This document shows, piece after piece, positions 29,925-42,447 of a DNA stretch of 64,000 bases (positions within the stretch are counted from its first letter, which is position 1; every line of letters begins with the position of its first letter). The stretch is from Caprimulgus europaeus (taxonomy: Eukaryota > Chordata > Aves > Caprimulgiformes > Caprimulgidae). The stretch is taken from assembly GCA_907165065.1 (NCBI GenBank), contig OU015526.1, forward strand, positions 65,247,723 to 65,311,722, in the 5' to 3' direction. The notes beneath the pieces are model-generated. The model was not told where the DNA came from. It searched no databases and saw only the letters and a list, made by a program, of their open reading frames with translations. The translations under genes were made by a program, and so were the position numbers.

Positions 29925-32900
29925 ATCTGAGCAGTTGATTCTAATCTGGAATGAGGCCAAGAAAAGGACATAAACACCCGATTCTCAAGTCAGGTGGAAT
30001 TTAGATGCCCTGGATCAAAATTGCGGTCCTAAAAATGTTTACACATCTGCCGTGTAACCCTGGAGGTACTAAGTTTGTTTGGAAGCTCAGGCATTTTCCA
30101 TTCTAAGGTGCATGAAGTACTCCAGCAGTGTTCATCCGTGCTCTCAAAAGTACTTAAGCCTTAATAGGACTGAACAGCCTAGTAACGAGCTCAGGCTCGT
30201 GCCCAGTAGGTGTCCAGAAATTAAGCCTTCCTCTGCATTCTCCCTGCAGAGTTCAGTCCATAGGTGAGCTCCGACAGTGGGTAGTAAGCCAGGACCCTGC
30301 AGCACCAGCTGGCCCCACAGTGGAAAAATCTATTTCCCTTCAGACAGTAGCTCAGTGCTTAGAACAAACAGAAATGTGGATGAGATCCAGCTTCTCTTCC
30401 TTTATCTGTCTGAAAGGACTCAACCCCTCCTTTGGACCATGCTTTAGTCTGCAGGTAGCAGGCTTTTTAGAATGTAGGAAGGATTCTCCCATCTTCAGTT
30501 CCACTTGCCAAAAAAGATGCTCACTATTCACCATCAGCATTTAAGTCTTGCAGTTATGGCACACTGGTGCGAATGAGGAACTATTGTAAAATTTTACAGA
30601 AAATAGAGAAATGTTCAGTTCTGGGGAAGAGTAAAAATAGTTGCAGGAGTTGGGACTAGAACCTAGGGCAGAGTGCTCTGAATTCAGTGAGTGCTTATGT
30701 TAGTCTGCTCCCTGTACAACACGATGACTTTTGTGGGTGTACCAATGCAAAAACTTTCCTTCACGCACTGTATAAAGGCTCTGGATTCAATTATGCAGGC
30801 CAGGATGATGAAAATCAGATGGTGTGATACTTAGGGGTGCAGTGCTTTGGCTTTTTCTAGATCTGTGCTAGGTTCAGCAATAGGCATCTGTCAGATACAA
30901 TAGAATGAACAGAATCTCTCTCCTCTCTTGCTTTCTTGTTCTATTTCTCTCCATGCTTGTGATCAATTCTTAAAATGATCAGAAAAAAAACCCCAACATA
31001 CTCCGAGCCTGATCATTTTCTTCAGAAGTCAAAGGGAAAAATTCTTGTCATGTTAATTAAATTGAAAATGAGCTCCAAGTATTAATGGAAGAAGAAGTTT
31101 TTGAGAAGTTTAAATGTATAGTACCCATTATATCTAAAACTCATGCATTTTTGCTGTGATTTGTCAAAGCTACTATTTTTGCTAAGCCAGTAACAGTCTC
31201 AATACTTTAAAACAATTTAAGTAAAAGGAATTTTATAGTGATTTAAATTCAAATATTCTGAGATGTGGCCTGTTAAGTGGTTGAAAAGACTGCTAAAAAG
31301 GAGAAAAGAAAAAGTAAATAGGCTTTTCTTTCCAGAATACATGCATGATTTTGCTTTTAACCTTGCATGGATATGTTTAGGTAGAATATTTGTAACAGCT
31401 TGTGCATCTGACTAGACAGTCATCATGGAACAAAATCATAAAGACTAAGTTCTTGCTTTTTGAGTAATGTTGGTATAAAGAAACATGAAGAGTTGTGAAG
31501 ATGAAAATAGACTTTGATCCCTGCCAACATATAAACAGTAATGTGACTGGAAGATAATCTTCACACTAAATAAATTTCTACATATCTACAAATAGATAGC
31601 TATTAGCTATTAGTGGAAAAATAAAGTTTTTCGATAACCATGAAAAACCACAAAGCCAAAACCTTTCCTTCTAAAGCAGCACTGCTGTTTAAACAAGGTA
31701 ACATTAGAGACTTTTTGGGTGCCTATAACAAATTGCTTGCTTTTGTGCTGCAGCTCAGAAAAATTCATGAAACAGACTGAAACCCCCTGAACTGGGCCCC
31801 TGGAAAAAAAAAAAAAAAAGACAGAAAGAAAAAAAAAAAAGCTTTTCCATATTTTAAAGTGGCTTTTTAGGCCTCCCGAGTCTTTCTGGCACATCATTCT
31901 CAGACCCTTATGGACTGGGACGCTGCCAAACAGCTTTTTTCCCACAAAACTTTAATAAACTTTGAGTGCTGGACAGAAGAGTAGTGCAATTCCCAAAGAG
32001 AGATTTCACTACAGGATTCCAAAATACCTACAATATAGAAACTAGCCTCTGAATGAACCCAGCAATATTTTTCCTTGGTTTTCTTACAAATACAAGAAAT
32101 TCAGTTCTGTCTCTTACACTATTTTAACACTTTGCTTTTCTCTGTTTAAGAAGTTGTTTTCTTTTACCAGATACATGATTCCTAATATTGTTTTATAAGT
32201 TAGATGTGCTTATTGTAATGCAAGTATATTTTGATTTTGCCAGACATAGTTACATTTACTTACAACCATGTAAAAATATTTTATAATTATGAAGTTTTTA
32301 GACATACACTACCCAGAAGGAGAAATGTACTGGAGGGGCTGGCTAGAGGAGGTGAATTCAAGTGAGTCCGTAGCATTTCTTTGGACTGTTATCCACTGCT
32401 AGGCCTTGTCAAACTTTAACTTTGTCTAACTTCCGTTAGAAAGAAGAATATCCGTTTTCATTGAAAATGGAGATTTTTTTATGTATAATTGCTTTTTTTC
32501 TCCTACACTTGCTTCTAACACCTGTGCTAATTGGAGTTTGGCATAAGCTGAGTTCATGTTCCAGGTAGGAATATTGTTTGTTTTGTGTGTGCTTGAAGCA
32601 GTTCAAAGGTAAAGTAACAGGAAATTTCTTCTGATGTATTTTGAAGGAAGTCCATAGGAGATGGCAAAGAGAGAACTACAACAAATAGGTTCACTTTAGT
32701 CATCTCAGACTCCTAGTCAGTGTTCTACAGCTGGTATTCCAGTCATGGGGCAGGAATACTGAACTTGATTGTTCCAGTTAATTTGTAGAGTGTTTATACA
32801 TCAATAAATATAGAGCATTTATACATCAGGGGATAGGCTTGGTCCTGTTCTCTGAGCCAGCACTCCCAGGTGCATGTGAGCACCCCCATGGATTTGTCTG

Positions 32901-33740
32901 GGAGTTGCTTTCACATAATTCAGAAAAGAATTTTGAGTCAATTATTAATTGAGTTAATTCAGTTCTGAGAGACACTCAGACAATATCTGAAAGAAGAAAC
33001 CGACTGGCCTCTCACATATGTGGTCTCTACCCTGCTTACTCAGGCAAAGCTTCCACTGACTTCCAAGAATCCAGTTTAGCATGTAAAACAGCAGTTAAGT
33101 CCATTTCAGTGTGAGTTTTGCTAGAGTAAAGAGTACATAATTATCTTCAAATTACATACTTGCAAACCCTTTTTTTATTTACCTCTATGATTCTGCAATA
33201 CATGTTATAGACAAATCTTTCCATACTTTGTCACCTCCGAACTGGTTCCTTTTCGAAAGCTTAAAGAAAAATTTGTTCAGCTACAGTTACAGATATAGTT
33301 AAAGAAAAAAAATATATAATCTGCTTAAAAAATGTACACTTGCATGGTTTTGCAGTATTCAGAAACCAGACACCCTTATCACATCTAAGTACACTTCATA
33401 AACTGAATTAAGCAGGGAGAAATATCTTTGTTATTTGGGAGAAAGATGCCAAGTCCCAAATTAAGTTCAGTTTATGTGAATCCACATGCAATTGTGAAGC
33501 ATATACAGGCAGTTGTAAACATTGTATGTATACGTTCAAGTACATACATACTGTAATACACTTGAAACAGGATGGCATGACAAATAGAACTGGACCAGTG
33601 ATACTACTTTTTGAAGAATGCAGTCATTCACTTAGTAAAATACGAAGCAGACAGATTTTAGCCTTGCCAGTTGTGAACAAATCCGCCCAAATATAACTGT
33701 CCTCTGGTCTCTCTTTCATCCCTTCCATCTTGAAAATAGC
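29925..33740. other. Intergenic, no recognised gene
   Basis: AT-rich sequence with A-rich simple repeats at 31803-31841. Around 33040-33080, CTCAGGCAAAGCTTCCACTG plus ACTTCCAAGAATCCAG resembles a very old amniote repeat ('ctcaggcaaaactcccattgacttc'), but the piece is too short to name. The 111-codon minus frame at 31610-31945 is built partly on the poly-A stretch and is not credible. Confidence 0.5.
31803..31841. repeat. A-rich simple repeat
   Basis: Two A-runs of about 16 and 12 bases separated by GACAGAAAG. Confidence 0.9.
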
Positions 33741-33741
33741 A

Positions 33742-33955
33742 TAGTAGAACTTGGGAAAATACAGAAAAGGGCAAAAGATGATCAGTGGTAGAGAACAGCT
33801 TTCATACAGCGTAAGAATAAACAGAGTAGTCAGCCTGGAAAAGATATCTGAGTCTATAAACTCATGAGTAGCAAGGTAAACAAAGAGCAATTGTTTACTG
33901 TTTCTTAATACAAGAACTAGGAGATATTGAATGACATTATCAAATGGCAAGTTCA
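33742..33955 (+). mobile_element. Ancient L3/CR1-type LINE relic (3' ORF2 region)
   Basis: The plus strand reads GGGAAAATACAGAAAAGGGC, GATGATCAGTGGTAGAGAAC, AGCTTTCATACAGC, AGTCAGCCTGGAAAAGATAT, CTATAAACTCATGAGTAG and ACAAGAACTAGGAGATATTG. This follows the well-known end of ORF2 in old amniote CR1/L3 elements (EKVQRRATKMIRG...LFSLEKRRLRGDLIEVYK...TRGH). It is far more diverged than the avian CR1 copies in the window and is probably shared with other birds and reptiles. The 110-codon frame on its minus strand (33624-33956) is only a shadow. Confidence 0.7.
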
Positions 33956-35010
33956 TAGCATAGCCTTACACAATGTAAGCTGAATCACTGGATTCATTGC
34001 CTCAAGATGCTGTGAATACCGAGGATTACATAGGGTCAAAACGATAAATTCATTGAGACATACCCATCATTTAATTTTTTTCTTGTACCATTTTAATTTT
34101 TTTTCCATTTTACTTTTGAGAAACTGGCTTGTCCACTTCCTAAACTATATGCTACCAAAACTGAATGTTTTAAATAATGAGTGTATATTCTGAAAGCAAT
34201 TATTCCACATACACTCACGCTACAGTCACATATTAAATCCCTACCTTGTGAAACTTAGTGTCTCTATGTGTTCATCCCAAGCCACATTTGTCTTTTTTGC
34301 TGCCACATCCCAATTGCAAGCACATCACTTACTGAGTGATCACAGTCACCTGGAGGTCTGTTTCCATGATTCCATCTTCCCATTATAAAGCAGCTTCTGG
34401 TTATCTTCTTTAGATGTATTCCTTTCCTTTTCCACAAATTGATACAATTTTTCTTCTGTCTATGTTTACCTTCTGTTAGGGTTTAGTCTATTCTATGATG
34501 TTATTATAAAATTAAATTGTTTTACATCCTTGTTTATAGTAAATCCTTCATTTTCTAAATACTTTTTCAAGTAATTGTGAAAGGTGTCGGGCTGATTGAC
34601 CTAAGACATAAATTCTCTAGCTATGCTGGGAACAATGAACAGTACAGCAAGAGCTATAAACTCCCACACTGTTAAATCCCACACATTGCTGTGTCATACC
34701 TTCAAGTCTGACCTCAAAGGGCTTTTTCTAGGCAATGTTTATATTGGTGAAATTTCTAATGCAGCACTCCTGCAGCACCACAGAAACAAGTGTTTTGGGT
34801 TCGTTTGGTTTGTTTTGCTTTTTTCTTTTCAACGTGCAGTTTTGGGACAAGAAGATAGTTTATGTTAGATTCCCCTTTATTTATTTTTATTTATTTAAGG
34901 ATAAATTCTGTCGTTAGAGTCCTGAAGAGATTTTGGGTTCTGGACCAAAATTTTAGTTAGTTTCTTTGCTAAAGTTCATAACAAACATAATGACTGCCAA
35001 AGCTACACTT

Positions 35011-35032
35011 GATCTAATTAATTAATTAGATC
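35011..35032. repeat. 22-bp perfect palindrome with overlapping TAATTA sites
   Basis: The 22 bases starting GATCTAATTA and ending TTAATTAGATC equal their own reverse complement. The centre contains three overlapping TAATTA-type homeodomain core sites; more TTAATT lies immediately to the right. Confidence 0.85.
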
Positions 35033-37504
35033 TAAATTAATTCACACCCATAACCATTAATGGCAGTAGCTTATATAATTTGCTGTGCTGCTCAGTTATG
35101 TTTAGGCTGTCTAGGCTGAGATTTTTATCTGTGTAGTGAGATTACAAATACCAAATCTAGATTAAAATAAATTTGGCGGTATCTGTTTATAGCTCTGGAA
35201 CTGTTTGTAATAAAAATAGTAATCATTGTAAATTAGACTTCAGAATCTTCTATACTATGTATACCTAAAAGTTAAAAATTTTGTTTATTACTCTTACCTT
35301 AGTATAAGAATTGCATAAAACCTTTTGCTTCCTTGATGAGAGACAGAAGCATTCACGTATTTATTGATTCTGATTCTGAATAGGCTTTGAGAGAAAAGTT
35401 GTGGAAAAATGATAGAAAGCCTTTCCTAAAGCTTTCCTAAACTCATTTCAATACTAATATTTAATTGTTTTCTTCTCCATTAATTTTACTCTGTTTCCTA
35501 TAATAACCTGCCCTACAGCTACTACATTTTGATTATTTTCCAGAACTACCCTGACAATTCAACGTATGTTCACATTAGAACTTTTGGTATAGGGCACTAA
35601 TACCTAAGGCCAGCTTAGGTATGGATAACGTTAACATTTGAAGTAGTGGAAGCAGTGAAGAGTTCAATGTAAGTTAATTCATCCTGCTATTGGCAGTGAT
35701 AAGTCAAGGATAAGAAAGGATCTCGGAGAGAAGGACAAAATAATGAGAGAGATGTCAAGGACTAACTGTGAGCACTGAGAAATTTGAATTCAATACACAA
35801 CTCAAATTCCTTTAACTTGTGTATTAGACTATTTAGAGAAAATTTCTGTTATTTTTTGAATTTGCAGAGTTCTCAGGATTCTGCAGAGTTTGGATAATAA
35901 AAAATAGTTAACATAAAATTTCTTGCCGATCACTACTCATCATCAAACTTTTAGTATTAAGCATTATAAGGTTTAATTTTTAATGATTTACAAAATTGCT
36001 ATGCAGCCTATGTTGCAGAGCATAGTTTTGGAAAAAATTATTAGAGTATTTATACAATATGTAGTTGAAGCAGCATTTGGAATAGATTTTCAGCTCCCTG
36101 GTGAGCTCAAAATTGTTCTTGAGTTGCATTGTTTGTTTATTTGGGTTGGTCAATCCTTCCCATTTTCCATCCTGGCACCCACTCTAACGAATTGTTGCTA
36201 ACACGTCTGGAAGTGTTAACCAGTTCTAGACATAGCATACCAACTTGGGTTACATAGTAGTGGTGAAGCAATCTTAGTTGGACTAAGACGTGAACAGTAT
36301 ATTAAATCAGTTATCTGCGTTTGATTTTGAGACTCAACAGGGAAAAAGTTAACCAATTATCCAATAAATTAAGCATTGTGTGGCATTCTTATTTTCAATT
36401 CAAGGGAAGGATTAGTGAAATTTACTAGCAGATTAACTGAAAAGTAATCTACTCTTACCAAGTGGAGCTTGAGAAGAAGTATGTCAGGTTGGCTTACTTA
36501 TAGAGAGCTCCTTTTCTTGTAACATCTAATTCTTTTTAATGTAATATATTTTCCATGTTATTTTACTTGATTTTATTTGCATACAGAACAACGTTTATGA
36601 AATCACATACCCATGGCAAAAACTGCAAAGTGGGAATGACTGTACATCGCAGTTCTCATACTGTGTTTTCCCAAAGCCTAAAAAAAAAATCTTTAGAACA
36701 GCTAAATATGTAATCAGCTACAGAAGATTAAATTTTCTGAAAGGAGGCAGATCTCAGAGGTCTGTATATCAGGAGAATTGTAAGGGTTTTCAGTTTGACT
36801 CCGCAGGGTAAACCTCCCTAGAGGTTCTTTTCTCTTGTACATATCAACTTCTTCAGGAATACAGCATACTGCATCCCCTGCAGTAATAAATATTGATCCT
36901 CTGACATAGGATTGCTGTATTTCTGAGAGATATGTGTTCACACTATAATATGTCCACACTGATTTCAGTGCAGACCAGAATTGTTTCAGTAAAACTGATC
37001 TGCATAATTGTAGTAGGCATGTAAAGGATAATGTTAGGATAGTTCCTCCAACCATACATTTTGAATATCTGCCTCAACAGTGAAGAGGACACATGCAATA
37101 AATGCATTGACATAGATAATTCTATTGCTATCTGTGTGATAACTTAAGTAAGAGTTACATCTTGGAGAATGGACAGAATCAGGACAATACTCTGGATTTT
37201 CAGAATATCCATATTCTATAGTCTTAACTGTTCTCCTGTTCTGGCCACCTTTCTCTGTTGGTGGAGTGATGTGAGTGGAGAACCCTGTTACCTCTGACTT
37301 CTTTTAAGATGATTTTATGGGAGGAAAAGTGTGCCAAAGCTTCTTTTCTCACCTGAGCACGGGATGATAATTTCACAGTTATTCATGCAAACCCCACGGA
37401 GTCTTTTACTTCTTCTGTCCTGCGTAGCTGTAATGGGCTTAGTCGCATTGCCGTAGTTACCATGCTGATGAGGCTCCATCACACATTCCAACTGAAATCC
37501 CAGT

Positions 37505-37546
37505 CCTACTGAAGTCAGGGGCAACTTTATAATTTACTTCAGTAGG
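37505..37546. repeat. Inverted repeat (11-bp perfect arms, 20-nt loop)
   Basis: CCTACTGAAGT (37505-37515) pairs with ACTTCAGTAGG (37536-37546). The arms resemble the 'cccattgaagtcaatggg' palindromes common in old reptile and bird interspersed repeats, so this is probably a relic of one. Confidence 0.75.
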
Positions 37547-40500
37547 TTCAGCATTTTCTCCCAAGTTACTACTTGAAACTTGAAATTGCTTTAATGGCTG
37601 GTTTAACTTTGATTGAGGTAATACCTTCAGCTGGAGAATAAAATAACATCCTTTATTTTCTTACTTTTTCCATCATTGTAGATGCATTCATTTCTTCTGT
37701 AAGCAAATTATAATCTTGGGTAAGTAAAGCTAGACTGTCTAAGTCTTGATGGCATTTAGAATATAAAAAATAAAACAAAACTGATAAAATGTATAAAAGT
37801 CCTTTTTTAGAAATATAAATTAGTTACAAAACACAGAACTGGGGTGCAGTTCATATGTAAGACTACTTCTATTCTGAAAAATTTTGAAATCTTAGAAGTG
37901 GGTTTGGTCTTTAGCTGTTTATTTATACTGATGTTGTAGCCAATAATTTTCTTTGCAGATTAACCTCATGCCTTTATCCCAGTGGTATTTCAAACATAAG
38001 GTTAACCAAATTTGAGTGTCCAGGTGAAATTCTTGTAATTGTCATCAAGTGAATTTACCCAATTTTCAAATTTATTGCTGTGCTAGTCTCTTTTCTAGAA
38101 TACGGAAACAAATTTTGCTTGTTATGAATGTATTAATTCTTTTCTATTTTTCAACAAGCACTTTTATGTTAAAACATTTTGGTATTTGATTGACCAATGG
38201 GCTATTCACATCTTTGATTATCATATTGGACAATCATATGTGATATGGAAGTGCTCATAGTTAAATTGCACAGTATTTATTTCAGCTTTCTCTCTAAATG
38301 GCTCACACTTTTGAAGTAAATGGAAGAGAAGATCAGATTTTTTTTAAATATAAATGCCCTTTATATGGAAGAAGAAACAGTGGTTGAAGTTCCATACAAG
38401 CAAATTCTCACATATACAAATGATCATAAAAATGAAATAATTGAACATTTTATTCTTTCATTTTGGAGAAGTCCTTGTCATTGGAGTTGTTGCAGTTCAT
38501 TTGTGATACAGGAAACCCAGAAGATGCTGGATATTACAAAAAAATATTACCACAATCAAGAAGGCAATGTTAGTTAACACTTAGTAAGGCATCTCCCTTT
38601 CTTCACCATCGTCTATGAAGTTGAGATGTCTCTTGGGGCTAATACTTTAGAGAAACACTGCAGGGAAATCAAAGAATCTTGTGTTGGAAAGTTACGTCTT
38701 TCTAATCCCCAGAATTTAGACCTATTTTATATACTGGAGCATAAAGGTTTATAGGCTTTACAGTATTTTATTCCAGCTCATGTAACTATGGACATTCTTA
38801 TTATTCATGTAAAGATCTACTCTCTTAATGGTTATTTTAATTCTAGTTGAATTAGCAAAAATGATACAATTTAATTTAAAAAAATCAATATATTTTCCAC
38901 TAATAGTACCAAAATCTACTATTAATTTGGCCCAAGAGTACTATTAATTTTCTGTTTAAAACTTGACCCTGAAAATCTGTGACTTTTCTGATAGTGTAGT
39001 TTACTTGTGCTTCTGTATAGGAATATCACAGAATTTACAGAATATACTATGTATCTGGATGCTTTATTAATACTGTGTAGATATAGAAGAAATCTGATCC
39101 AAATGTATACTATATTCAGAGGCAATACCAAGGAGGCCACTGTACAACAATTTTGAAGGGGAAAAGACACAAAAACTTTAGACACAGAGATTTCCATAAA
39201 TATGAAGCATGGCTACAGGATGGCACAGTGGTGTCTAATAATGATGGATTTCTAATCTTCCCCTATGTTTAAAATATGCATGTTCTCTTCAGTGCCTTAG
39301 AAATGCTTCTCATGAATCGTTTTGAATGCTCGATTCAGTAACTTGTAGACTTGGTGTTTTTACTCCAATCACTAAAACATCATGAGATTAAAGTAAAGGC
39401 TTTATTCTGGGAGGCACCAAGTATTTCCAAATCATGGATTTCAGAGCAGTTTGCACATACTAAGTTCCAGTGAGAAATGAGGGCAGAGTGCTGCTGAAGA
39501 ATGGAGTAGGTTCTTTTTTCTAATCAGTTGTAACACTTACTATGGTGAGCTTTCTTGTCATAAGAAGCTACTGTAATGAGACTGCAAAACTGTGACTCGA
39601 GCAATAGTTTATTTCAGAAGCAGTGGTATCTCTACAGGGAAAAAGCTGATTCTAGATGAGATACTACAGGTCAATTAATTTAATCTTCCTTTAGAGAAAC
39701 TGGAGATGACCTACATTTTTTTATTTATTTCTTATCTTCCTTTCCCACACTTGGGCTAATGATAAGCTGTGTTTCTTTTAGAGCCACATTTTAAACATGC
39801 CTGGGTTTGTTGGGGTTTTTTCCCTATGCAACTTGGGAATTGTTTCTGTTCTGTAAACTTTTTATGTGTCTTCCCTTATTCTGATTTTGGAGATAATTGC
39901 CTTTATTTAGTCTTTGAAAGGATGGGGAGTGTAAATTAGGAATACTTCACTGAGCCAAGCTTTGCACAACTGGAATAAATTTTGCAAGGCAATGTTAGCA
40001 TGCAGTCCAAGTGTGCTGCTTCTAATGAAAATGCGTGCTTTGCCTCAGGGACAGCTGAGCAGAAATCTGTTCGTACAAATGCAGCAGAGTTTGAATTTGT
40101 ACCATGTCTTCTCACAAACTGAAACCCATAAGGCTTCACAGAATCAAATGATACAGTAACAAGATTGTGGTAAATATGTAAATGATGAGAGAGAAACAGC
40201 AAAAAGCAAGTAATTCCTTATGAACTTATGAATACTGGTTTACAAGAATTTCTGTGTTGTGGTTTGATTCTCAGATGTCTTACAAGTTGCAAGCTCTGAT
40301 CAAAGCTTTTTCTGCATCTGTAATGTTCATAGTATCTCTCTGTCATGTGAATTTGTTGAGTACATATAAACTCAATTTCAGCAAGTTTCTGCGTAGAGCA
40401 CGAGTAGGATCTTGTTCTTTCACCCATCTTGCAGTTTTTGTGAAACTCTCTAACTTCATAATGATGCCAACTCTGTTTTGTAAAATGTATTGAAATTGGG

Positions 40501-41782
40501 TAGGGGGTTCATAGTTCGGTTTGAAAGATGGAGGGACAGGCAGGTAAACACCTGAAACTGACTGTATTAAAAGCAAAAAGAAACATTCAGACATGAGGGT
40601 TGCATAAGCCTCTGTTCAAGGAATCGAGCTAATAGTTCTACTGGGTGACATTTATGGTGAATTTTTTCCCAAAGCACAGGAACTGGCTAGGTCAGATCTG
40701 AAGCACAGTTTCATATATAAATAAATACATACAAACATAAATGTATGTGAAAACCTACATATGCTGTATCTTTGAAGCAAATAAGTACAAAATACACCAA
40801 AGAGGAAATGTTTAGTGAGGTAATTTGAAATAAATGCATATTGAAAACAAGGGGAATAACTGGATCCTAAAATTAAAGAAAAGTCTGCAGACTGTTTGAA
40901 GTTGAGATGTGAGACTGTATATAAGAGAAAACAATCAATTAAATTCTACCCTGACTGGACTGAAAATAGTTGGGAATTGTGAAGTCCACAAAAAAGATGA
41001 TTCTGACAGTTAAATGGGTTTTTATTCTGATGAATAAATATTACAAAAAGTGTAAGAAACAAACCTGAAACTTGTGGAATATAGATTCTGTCAACTGCAG
41101 AAAAATTCTAGGCTTGGTTCAGCTGAGGGGAATGCTAACAGCAGACATAAAAACTTCTATAAAATAAGAGGAGGATGGAAGGTTGCTTGTGGAAAGTTGT
41201 TTTGATGTAAAAGAGAGAGTAGCTTCTGTACATCTGCAGAGCAAAATCCCAACTAAACCTACACTGGATTTGATGCACAAAGAGAAATGCCAGAGAACCT
41301 TTTTGCAGAACCTGGCAGAAAAATGAAAGGTTAAAATTAAATATGGTTGAATTTCAGAATTGTGGAAGACCTTTGTTGATTCTTTTGGAAAGGTAGCTTT
41401 TTCAGAATTGAGTGTAGATATAATACTAGGAGGAATGTTTACCATTATCAGTTCCCCCCTCAGTATAATTTCCACATTGTACACCCTTTGTCTTTACAAA
41501 TGATTTGTGAGCAGGAGCAGCAGCCACCAGTGAAAATATAAAAGAGCATGCGTGGCAAAATGGAGTCTGAGACTTCCAAGACCTCACTCATTGCTGTTAT
41601 TTGGGTTCTATCTGTCCTTCCACTGGCTGCAGGAGATGGAATAAGGATCTCCAATTAGTTTTTGCAGGCTTTGACCCCTAAGTAAGCTTCCAGAAATAAT
41701 TCTAAACCCATCTCTCACATCTGTTAAATACTTTACCCTCTTTTTTCCCTTAATTAAAAAGTTTTGTATTTTATAATGCTGC

Positions 41783-42443
41783 TGATGTTGAGATATTAAA
41801 GGATGACGTTAAACCCATTAGATATATGGAAGTTGATATATAGTAAAATATAAATTAAATGGACTAGGTATATTGTTGTTAGAAATATCCATTGTATAGT
41901 CCCATCCTTACTGGGACTATAGATAGAAAAACTAGTAGTTAAAGATTTATGATTTAAACAATGTACCTTTGTCTGATAAGTAGGATGTAGCCATCAAAAA
42001 GCAGAAGTGGAGCTGATAAATTGCTAACTCAGTTAGTCAACCTGAAGAACTGCTTCAACTTGCCAGAAGACTGTGACCTTAAAAGAAAATTAGTTCCCGC
42101 AGGGTGAGAGTGAGACCACTGACTCACAGATCCTATACCCAGATCATACCACCAACTCAAAAGAAATAGGCAGAGTAACAAGACTGAGCATGCATACTAA
42201 TTTACATGCTAGGCAAAGAAACTTTGACCTATCGTTTAATAAAAGAACACTGTATATGTATTAGGAGGCTGAACACATTCATGTTTTGTGTATAAATAAC
42301 TGTGGATATGAAGACTTGGTGTGCTGTCTTGGGACAGGCACCCACACATGCACATGTATGCAATAAAAGGAAATACCTCCACTCACTTGTGTGTGGATTG
42401 TCTCTTTGCACACTGGGTGATGGACCCAGTTTTTGGGACAACA
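41783..42443 (+). mobile_element. Probable solo LTR of an endogenous retrovirus
   Basis: The right half has a full LTR signal order: a TATA-like TGTATAAATAACTG (about 42289-42302), GGTGTGCTGTCTTGGGACAG, the poly(A) signal AATAAAAG at 42362-42369, a CT/TG-rich U5, and the end TTTTTGGGACAACA at 42430-42443. The left edge is less sure. A TG start at 41783 would give a CTGC duplication at 41779-41782 and 42444-42447; alternatives are TGTTG at 41786 or TGTTGT at 41874. No internal genes are present. A 10-bp stem (TATAGTCCCA / TGGGACTATA) lies at 41895-41921. It sits beyond the 3' end of EDNRA, in the opposite orientation. Confidence 0.7.
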
Positions 42444-42447
42444 CTGC

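Larger units (their letters stand above)
33960..41775. other. Intergenic, no recognised gene
   Basis: About 8 kb of AT-rich, repeat-poor sequence between the old LINE relic and the LTR near 42 kb. Noted structures are a 22-bp perfect palindrome at 35011-35032 and an 11-bp inverted repeat at 37505-37546. The 113-codon minus frame at 36714-37055 and the 121-codon minus frame at 41119-41484 have no recognisable domains. Repeat-poor DNA next to a developmental receptor gene can hold enhancers, but nothing here proves one. Confidence 0.5.

Noticed and set aside
31610-31945. 111-codon minus-strand frame with poly-Phe
   Set aside because: Built on the A-rich simple repeat at 31803-31841.
36714-37055. 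113-codon minus-strand frame
   Set aside because: No family resemblance; AT-rich background gives frames of this size by chance.
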